Source of the DNA: CAZMGD01 sp964565705
GTDB lineage: Bacteria; Actinomycetota; Acidimicrobiia; Acidimicrobiales; Ilumatobacteraceae
NCBI GenBank assembly: GCA_964565705.1
Contig: CAZMGD010000123.1
Location: forward strand, 1 to 11,351
DNA length: 11,351 nucleotides
Direction: 5' to 3'
A model generated the notes under the pieces. That model searched no databases, had not been told where the DNA came from, and saw only the letters and a list, made by a program, of their open reading frames with translations. Shown piece after piece: positions 7,395 through 11,351 of this stretch. The translations under genes were made by a program, and so were the position numbers. The first letter of the stretch is position 1. Each line of letters starts with the position of its first letter.

Positions 7395-8178
7395 CCCGAT
7401 CGGGTGGGCGCTTGGGGTGCACGGTGATCGTGCCGTCCTCGTGCGTGCGCACGTCGACGGCGATGCCGTAGTGGTCGCCGAGCACGTCGGCGTGCAGCAC
7501 CTCGTCGGGCCTGCCGTCGGCGACCACGCGACCATCGCGCAGCAGCACGAGCCGGTCGGCGTACATCCCAGCGAGCGTCAGGTCGTGCATCGCCGACACG
7601 ACGCCGAGCCCCTCCTCGTGGCGCAACCGATCCACCAGTTCGAGCGCCTGGGCCTGATGCCCGATGTCGAGCGCGCTGGTCGGTTCGTCGAGGACGAGCA
7701 GCGGCGCCTGCTGGGCGAGCGCCCGGGCGATGACGAGCCGCTGGCGCTCGCCGCCGCTGAGCGCCCCGACCGGCCGGCGGGCCATGTCGTGGAGATCGAG
7801 TCGCTCGATGACCTCGGCGACGACGCCGCGGTCGTGCGCGGTCTCGAGCCCGAAGTAGGCGATGTAGGGCGTGCGGCCGAGCAGCACGTACTCGAACCCG
7901 CTCATGTCGTTGGGCATCTCGGGTGTCTGGGGCACGAACGCGGCGCGCGTGGCGCGCTCGCGCGGCGACAACGCCGTCGTCGCCGTGCCGCCGAGCTCCA
8001 CCGTGCCGTCGAACGCGACGAGCCCGGTGATCGCCCGCAGCAGCGACGACTTCCCGGCGCCGTTCGGCCCGATCAGGCACGTCCACTCCCCCGCCTCGAC
8101 GCGCAGCGTGATCGAGTCGGCTGCGATCCGGTCCCCGTAGCGCACGGTGACTCCGGCGGCGTCAAGCAACGCGCTCAC
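7378..8178 (-). CDS. btuD: Vitamin B12-type ABC importer, ATP-binding protein (BtuD-like)
   Basis: Nucleotide-binding subunit powering uptake through the permease encoded upstream. 266 aa with every ABC motif: Walker A GPNGAGKS (residues 37-44), Q-loop Q84 in FVPQTPEM, signature LSGGE (140-144), Walker B LLVLDE (160-165), and H-loop H198 in SAMHDLTLAG. The FecE/BtuD/HmuV type is shown by FecCD partnership and the short GRTPYIAYFG stretch. Sequence alone would not separate cobalamin from heme or siderophore transport; the riboswitch and cobO next door favour cobalamin. The start GTG 8178 overlaps the permease stop (GTGA 8175-8178). The 3' end overlaps the end of zwf by 17 bp, tail to tail, so transcripts from the two operons would be complementary there. 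Confidence 0.87.
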   Translation of the reverse strand: MSALLDAAGVTVRYGDRIAADSITLRVEAGEWTCLIGPNGAGKSSLLRAITGLVAFDGTVELGGTATTALSPRERATRAAFVPQTPEMPNDMSGFEYVLLGRTPYIAYFGLETAHDRGVVAEVIERLDLHDMARRPVGALSGGERQRLVIARALAQQAPLLVLDEPTSALDIGHQAQALELVDRLRHEEGLGVVSAMHDLTLAGMYADRLVLLRDGRVVADGRPDEVLHADVLGDHYGIAVDVRTHEDGTITVHPKRPPDRVRRSG

Positions 8179-9221
8179 GCCTGCCGGCTCCGGGCGTGGA
8201 GGACGAACAGGAAGAACGGTGCACCCAGGAACGCGGTGACGACCCCGATCGGCAGCTCCGCGGGGCGGATGATCATCCTCCCGGCGAGGTCGCAGAGGAT
8301 GAGGAACGCGGCCCCGCCGATGAGTGACAGCGGCAGCACCCGGCGGTAGCTGCCGCCGGCCAGCAGGCGCACGATGTGCGGCACCATGATCCCGACGAAG
8401 CCGATCAGGCCACTCACCGAGACGACCGCGGCGGTCGCCACGGTCGCCGCGATCACCACGGTCAGGCGGATCCGCCGCACGCTCGCGCCGAGCGACGCGG
8501 CCTCCTCGTCGCCGACCCGGAGCACGTCGAGCTGGCGCCCGTGGACGAGCAGCACGACGGCAGCGATCGTCACGTACGGGAGCACCAGGCGCACGTCACC
8601 CCACTGCGCCGAGACCAGCTGGCCGAGGATCCAGCTGTAGACGGGGCGCAGGATCTGGGCGTTGCGCTGCAACACGTAGGTCTGGATCGCGGTGAGGAAC
8701 GAGACGACCGCGACGCCGGCGAGCACGAGCGCCTCCGGCCGCCGGGCCACACCGAACGCGGTGCCCGCGGCGTACGTCATCGTCACCGCGGCGAGCCCGC
8801 CGGCGAACGCGGCGAGCACGACCGGATCGACCGCCCACCCGCTCGGCGCGCCGCCGCGCGCGGCGTACACGAGCGTGGCGCCGAGGCCGGCGCCGGCGGC
8901 GACGCCGAGCAGGTAGGGGTCCACCAGCGGGTTGCGGAACACACCCTGGTAGGCGGCGCCGGAGATCGAGAGCGCGCCGCCGACCAGCGCGGCGAGCACG
9001 ACCCGGGGCATCCGGATCTGCCAGATCAGGTCGTGCTGCTGGGCGGTGATCCCGGCGTCCACGCTGACCCCGGGCAGGCTGTCGAGCAGATCGAGCGGCA
9101 CCCGGTACCAGGGTGGGCCCGCCGGCCCGATCATCAGCCCGACGAGCACGGCGCCGGCCAGGACCACGAGCGCGCCCGCGATCCAGCGCCACGTGCGCCC
9201 GGCCGGGGCCGCGGTGATCAC
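8175..9221 (-). CDS. btuC: Vitamin B12-type ABC importer, permease (FecCD/BtuC family)
   Basis: Inner-membrane permease of a type II ABC importer, working as a dimer. 348 aa with about nine to ten hydrophobic helices, the first at residues 12-32. FecCD-family landmarks are MPRVVLAALVGGALSISGAA followed by YQGVFRNPLVDPYLLGVAAG (71-110), VGDEEAASLGASVRR (237-251, the cytosolic loop contacting the ATPase), and GLIGFVGIMVPHIVRLL (271-287). Also present is the C-terminal IIRPAELPIGVVTAFLGAPF with the FFLFVLHAR end. Start GTG 9221 overlaps the stop of the binding-protein gene (GTGA 9218-9221), and its own stop overlaps the ATPase start, so all three genes are translationally coupled in the order binding protein, permease, ATPase. 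Confidence 0.88.
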   Translation of the reverse strand: MITAAPAGRTWRWIAGALVVLAGAVLVGLMIGPAGPPWYRVPLDLLDSLPGVSVDAGITAQQHDLIWQIRMPRVVLAALVGGALSISGAAYQGVFRNPLVDPYLLGVAAGAGLGATLVYAARGGAPSGWAVDPVVLAAFAGGLAAVTMTYAAGTAFGVARRPEALVLAGVAVVSFLTAIQTYVLQRNAQILRPVYSWILGQLVSAQWGDVRLVLPYVTIAAVVLLVHGRQLDVLRVGDEEAASLGASVRRIRLTVVIAATVATAAVVSVSGLIGFVGIMVPHIVRLLAGGSYRRVLPLSLIGGAAFLILCDLAGRMIIRPAELPIGVVTAFLGAPFFLFVLHARSRQA

Positions 9222-10222
9222 CCGGCGGGCACCTCGGCGTCGTGCTCCTGCACGGCGGCGGCGACCGTCTCGACGTAGTCGACGACCCGCGGGCCCCAGC
9301 GCGACGCGATGTCGGCGCTGATCGGGACGATCGAGCCGGTCGCCACGGCGTTCAAGTCGCCCCAGCCGGGACGGGCGGCGACGGTGGCGGCCGACTCGCC
9401 GTAGTCGGCATCGGCGAGGAAGATCATGTCCGGGTTCTGCGACACGATGAACTCCGAGGACAGCTGCGGGTAGTCCGTGTCGCCCTCGGTGGCATCGGCG
9501 ATGTTGCGCAGGTCGAACAGGCCGTACACGCGGCCGATGAACGTGTTCGAGGTGACCGAGAAGTACGTGTTGTCGAGCTCGTGGTAGTAGGTGACGGGCA
9601 CCTCACGGTCGACCACGCCACCGGTCGCGGCCTCGATGTCGGCCTGCATCTGGCCGACCAGCGCAGCGGCCTCGCCGACGTGGCCGGTCAGCGCGCCGAG
9701 CTGCTCGATCTGGGTGTAGACGTCGCCGAAGTCCACCGCCGCCGGGCCCGACCACAGCGGGATGTCGAGGGCGGCGAGCTGCGTGTCGAGCCCGCCGGTC
9801 ACGTCGGCCATCACGACCAGGTCGGGTTCGTAGCCGCTGAGCGCCTCGGCGCTCGGCGTGTACCCGGACAGGTCGGTGGACTTGGCGAGTGCCTCCTCCG
9901 GGTAGTTCGACTGGTCGTCGACGGCGACCACCTGGTCGCCGGCACCGATCGCGTACAGCATCTCGGTCGCGGTCGGCGACAGCGACACGATGCGCTGCGG
10001 CGCGGCGTCGAGGGTGACGGGCCCGTTCGCGGCATCGACGGTGATCGGGTAGGCACCCGCGCCGGCGTCGGTGGTGGCCGGCGCGGCCGCCGATCCGGTG
10101 GTGGCGGCCGTCTCCGCCGTCGCAGCCGTGGTGGCCGACGACTCGTCGTCGTCACCGCCACAGGCAGATGCGACGAGCGCCAGCGCTCCGATCAGGAACG
10201 CTGCCTTGGGAATGCGTGTCAT
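9218..10222 (-). CDS. btuF: Vitamin B12-type ABC importer, substrate-binding lipoprotein (BtuF-like)
   Basis: Extracytoplasmic cluster A/class III binding protein (Peripla_BP_2 fold) that hands corrinoid to the permease. 334 aa from ATG 10222. Residues 1-20 are a lipoprotein signal (TRIPK, then FLIGALALVASA) and C21 is the lipidated cysteine. Residues 22-55 are an Asp, Ser, Thr and Ala-rich tether. The mature domain begins near residue 58 with QRIVSLSPTATEMLYAIGAG, the BtuF/FepB family opening, followed by DLSGYTPSAEALSGYEPDLV and the second lobe (SSEFIVSQNPDMIFLAD). ATG 10222 is set by GGAGG six nt upstream and by the signal peptide; an open-frame extension to 10315 would run through the riboswitch. 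B12 specificity comes from the riboswitch and cobO; a heme or siderophore ligand cannot be excluded from this sequence alone. Confidence 0.87.
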   Translation of the reverse strand: MTRIPKAAFLIGALALVASACGGDDDESSATTAATAETAATTGSAAAPATTDAGAGAYPITVDAANGPVTLDAAPQRIVSLSPTATEMLYAIGAGDQVVAVDDQSNYPEEALAKSTDLSGYTPSAEALSGYEPDLVVMADVTGGLDTQLAALDIPLWSGPAAVDFGDVYTQIEQLGALTGHVGEAAALVGQMQADIEAATGGVVDREVPVTYYHELDNTYFSVTSNTFIGRVYGLFDLRNIADATEGDTDYPQLSSEFIVSQNPDMIFLADADYGESAATVAARPGWGDLNAVATGSIVPISADIASRWGPRVVDYVETVAAAVQEHDAEVPAG

Positions 10223-10229
10223 GTGGATC

Positions 10230-10247
10230 CTCCGCAGGTCTGCGGAG
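10230..10247 (-). promoter_or_regulatory. Hairpin sequestering the btuF Shine-Dalgarno, within the B12-box region
   Basis: On the minus strand CTCCGCA (10247-10241), loop GACC, TGCGGAG (10236-10230) forms a perfect 7-bp stem. Its 3' arm includes the GGAGG ribosome-binding site (10233-10229) of btuF, whose ATG is at 10222. The same bases make the B12-box-like end of the riboswitch. Translational control by exposing or hiding the ribosome-binding site is the natural reading. Confidence 0.6.
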
Positions 10248-10282
10248 ACAAGAAACGGTCGCGAGCCGCCCGCTCGCCAACC
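10246..10282 (-). terminator. Terminator-like hairpin inside the btuF leader
   Basis: On the minus strand GGTTGGCGAGC (10282-10272) and GCTCGCGACC (10266-10257) pair around a short GGGCG loop (GCGAGC/GCTCGC perfect, extended by GGT/ACC with a wobble and bulge). GTTTCTTGTCT (10256-10246) follows, a notably U-rich tract for this genome. It could be an intrinsic terminator controlled by the riboswitch, or simply a peripheral helix of the aptamer. Confidence 0.4.
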
Positions 10283-10423
10283 TCCCCTTGCCTCGAGGGA
10301 CTGGTCGTGGCACATCGCGAGGCGTCCGGGCTCGGCCCACGGAGGGCATCACCGTTGCGGGACAGCGCCGGGATCTCACCGGACTTCGCTGCACGATGCA
10401 CACCCGGCGCGCCGGGCGGGGAG

Positions 10424-10447
10424 AGCGTAGTGGCGTCGCCCTACACT
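10424..10447. promoter_or_regulatory. Back-to-back promoter -10 pair for btuFCD (minus) and cobO (plus)
   Basis: TACGCT on the minus strand (10429-10424) and TACACT on the plus strand (10442-10447) both fit TANNNT and point outward, 12 bp apart. Between and partly within them is an imperfect palindrome, GTAG-T-GGCG-T-CGCC-CTAC (10427-10444). The minus start would fall near 10417, giving a leader of about 195 nt that just contains the riboswitch. The plus start would fall near 10454, giving a short cobO leader. No clear -35 boxes are seen. Confidence 0.5.
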
Positions 10448-10479
10448 GCGCCCGTTTCGCCAGGAGATCGCGAGTACGC

Positions 10480-11052
10480 ATGACCCAGCACGATCAGCCA
10501 CCGGCCGAGGACCCACGGCCCGACGGGCTACGGGTAGCCAAGTCGCTCGTCGTCGTCAACACCGGCGACGGGAAGGGCAAGAGCACCGCCGCGTTCGGCG
10601 TCATGGTGCGCGGCGTCGCCCGCGGCTGGAACGTCGCCGTCCTGCAGTTCATCAAGTCGGGTGACTGGAAGGTCGGCGAGGAGACGATCGGTCGCCAGCT
10701 CGGCGTCGACTGGCAGGCGCTCGGCTCTGGCTTCACGTGGGACAGCGACAACATCGACGAGGACCGTCGCACGGCGGCGGACGCCTGGGCGATCGCCCGG
10801 CGCACGATCCAGGAAGGCGAGCACCAACTCGTGATCCTCGACGAGCTGACCTACCTGCTGACCTGGGGATGGGTCGACACCGGCGAGGTGGTCGACGTGA
10901 TCCGCAACCGGCCACCGCAGGTCAACATCGTCGTCACCGGACGTGACGCTCCGCAGGCGTTGATCGACGCCGCCGACACCGTGACCGAGATGCGTCAGGT
11001 GAAGCACGCGTACGAGGCGGGCATCAGCGCCAAGCGGGGCATCGACTACTGA
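10480..11052 (+). CDS. cobO: Corrinoid (cob(I)alamin/cob(I)yrinic acid a,c-diamide) adenosyltransferase, CobO/BtuR type
   Basis: Transfers the 5'-deoxyadenosyl group of ATP to the cobalt of reduced corrinoids, making the coenzyme form for salvage or synthesis. 190 aa, against 196 for E. coli BtuR. The family P-loop is NTGDGKGKST (residues 27-36). VAVLQFIKSGDWKVGEE (52-68), VILDELTYLLTWGW (118-131), VNIVVTGRDAPQALID (148-163) and VTEMRQVKHAYEAGISAKRG (168-187) are CobO/BtuR landmarks. Start ATG 10480 is preferred because an upstream open frame (to 10168) would cross the promoter and riboswitch and has no homologous sequence. AGGAG (10462-10466) is 13 nt upstream, rather far, with a closer GAG at 10472-10474. 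Divergent from a B12-type importer, this points to corrinoid uptake followed by adenosylation. No other cobalamin-synthesis gene is in the window. Confidence 0.94.
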   Translation: MTQHDQPPAEDPRPDGLRVAKSLVVVNTGDGKGKSTAAFGVMVRGVARGWNVAVLQFIKSGDWKVGEETIGRQLGVDWQALGSGFTWDSDNIDEDRRTAADAWAIARRTIQEGEHQLVILDELTYLLTWGWVDTGEVVDVIRNRPPQVNIVVTGRDAPQALIDAADTVTEMRQVKHAYEAGISAKRGIDY

Positions 11053-11189
11053 TGGCTCGCTGCGCTCGCTGTCTGCGCCTGAGCTCGCCGGTGGAGGCTC
11101 GCTGCGCTCGCCGTGCGCGGCTACGGCGCAGGTTCGCGGTGACCTCCAAGCCGTTCGGGATGCTCGCTGCGCTCGCGAAGCGTCGGTGA
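11052..11189 (+). other. Short ORF (45 codons) in repeat unit 1, overlapping the cobO stop; coding status uncertain
   Basis: ATG 11052 shares TGATG with the cobO stop, and the frame runs 45 codons to TGA 11187-11189. The same ORF recurs in unit 2 (11199-11336) and begins again at 11346. The peptide is very basic: 12 Arg, 2 Lys and 3 Cys, starting MARCARCLRLSS and ending LAALAKRR. Units differ by Ala to Val, Lys to Ala and one silent Leu change. No ribosome-binding site lies at normal spacing. The opposite choice, frame 2 (GAT GGC TCG...), is also stop-free across the array, so an open frame here is weak evidence for coding. Confidence 0.25.
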
Positions 11190-11323
11190 CCGTGACTGAT
11201 GGCTCGCTGCGCTCGCTGTCTGCGCCTGAGCTCGCCGGTGGAGGCTCGCTGCGCTCGCCGTGCGCGGCTGCGGCGCAGGTTCGTGGTGACCTCCGCGCCG
11301 TTCGGGATGCTCGCTGCGCTCGC
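11055..11323. repeat. Six copies of the 15-mer GCTCGCTGCGCTCGC
   Basis: The 15-mer occurs at 11055-11069, 11097-11111 and 11162-11176 in unit 1 and again 147 bp later at 11202-11216, 11244-11258 and 11309-11323. All copies are on the same strand. Flanks differ (CTG, CCG or GA follow), so this is a shorter repeat nested within the larger unit and may be the element from which the array grew. Confidence 0.9.
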
Positions 11324-11351
11324 GAAGCGTCGGTGACCGTGACTGATGGCT

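Larger units (their letters stand above)
10230..10401 (-). promoter_or_regulatory. Cobalamin riboswitch upstream of the btuFCD importer
   Basis: Minus-strand leader of btuF. It contains the cobalamin aptamer core: P3-type CCGGTGAGATCCCGG (10382-10368), then GCTGTCCCGCAACGGTGA (10366-10349), then GAGCCCGGACGCC (10333-10321). This lines up closely with the E. coli btuB aptamer as I recall it (TCCAGTGCGAATCTGGAGC, GACGCGCAGCGGTAAGG, GCGGACACTGCC). The core is closed by an 8-bp helix of 10401-10394 with 10317-10310, two pairs being G-U. GTCCGG (10384-10379) can also pair with CCGGAC (10329-10324). Downstream come GCCAC (10312-10308), GGGGAGG, and the B12-box-like TCCGCAGACCTGCGG (10246-10232). 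Binding of adenosylcobalamin is expected to repress the importer. Exact 5' and 3' limits are approximate. Confidence 0.82.
11048..11351. repeat. 147-bp direct tandem repeat, two units plus the start of a third
   Basis: The sequence beginning ACTGATGGCTCGCTG recurs at 11048, 11195 and 11342, a period of exactly 147 bp. Units 1 and 2 differ at only four positions (11123 A/G, 11137 C/T, 11148-11149 AA/GC), 143 of 147 identical. The first unit begins in the last sense codon of cobO, and the third is cut by the window end, so the array size is unknown. Each unit holds three copies of GCTCGCTGCGCTCGC and a hairpin TGCGC-GGCTACG-GCGCA (11114-11130). The whole stretch after cobO holds no other gene that I recognise. 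Confidence 0.95.

Noticed and set aside
10223..10315. Upstream extension of the binding-protein frame
   Set aside because: It would put 31 residues before the lipoprotein signal and overlap the riboswitch; GGAGG before ATG 10222 fixes the start.
10403..10416. 14-bp palindrome CCCGGCGCGCCGGG as an operator
   Set aside because: Near the expected transcript start and easily formed by chance in such GC-rich DNA; no second copy or supporting context.
10168..10479. Upstream extension of the cobO frame
   Set aside because: It would translate through the riboswitch and both promoters; homology to CobO begins just after ATG 10480.
8376..10483. Long plus-strand open frames opposite the permease and binding-protein genes
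   Set aside because: Shadows with His/Asp/Arg/Gly-rich translation; the minus strand shows clear transporter motifs and a signal peptide.
11048..11351. CRISPR array
   Set aside because: The 147-bp units are contiguous and near-identical throughout, with no unique spacers separating short repeats and no cas genes.

Overview
The window is very GC-rich, dense in GTG starts and 4-bp GTGA stop/start overlaps, and its exported proteins carry Thr/Ala-rich linkers after the anchor (a TTTTTVA stretch in one). This suggests a high-GC actinobacterium, most like the Acidimicrobiia (Ilumatobacter-type). The lineage is inferred from style, not from a search.

Layout. (1) 1-2664, plus strand: the 3' part of nrdA and a complete nrdB, encoding class Ia (oxygen-dependent) ribonucleotide reductase, translationally coupled and closed by a strong hairpin. 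(2) 2697-3386, plus: an unrecognised single-pass membrane protein with a secreted domain, probably from a leaderless transcript. (3) 3388-3478: a cluster of four GAAAGA-type repeats between convergent genes, possibly a bidirectional terminator. (4) 3494-4308, minus: a SnoaL/NTF2-like gene followed by a VOC (glyoxalase-like) gene that looks internally deleted. (5) 4405-4905, plus: a Uma2-family (DUF820) endonuclease remnant whose catalytic middle is deleted with a frame change. (6) 4948-7394, plus: gnd-zwf, the two dehydrogenases of the oxidative pentose phosphate pathway. (7) 7378-10222, minus: a three-gene vitamin B12-type ABC importer (binding lipoprotein, permease, ATPase), each junction a GTGA overlap, preceded by a cobalamin riboswitch (about 10401-10230) whose 3' end forms a hairpin with the Shine-Dalgarno sequence. 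(8) 10480-11052, plus: cobO/btuR, the corrinoid adenosyltransferase, divergent from the importer across a symmetric pair of -10 elements. (9) 11048-11351: a 147-bp tandem repeat array (two near-identical units and the start of a third) beginning at the cobO stop and running off the window.

How it fits together. NrdAB makes deoxynucleotides with electrons that ultimately come from NADPH, and zwf/gnd supply pentose phosphate and reduced cofactor. The importer brings in corrinoid, CobO adenosylates it, and the riboswitch is expected to shut the importer off when adenosylcobalamin is plentiful. The most notable items are the riboswitch and its expression platform, the tandem repeat array with a repeated 45-codon ORF coupled to cobO, and the cluster of eroded genes around 3.4-4.9 kb.
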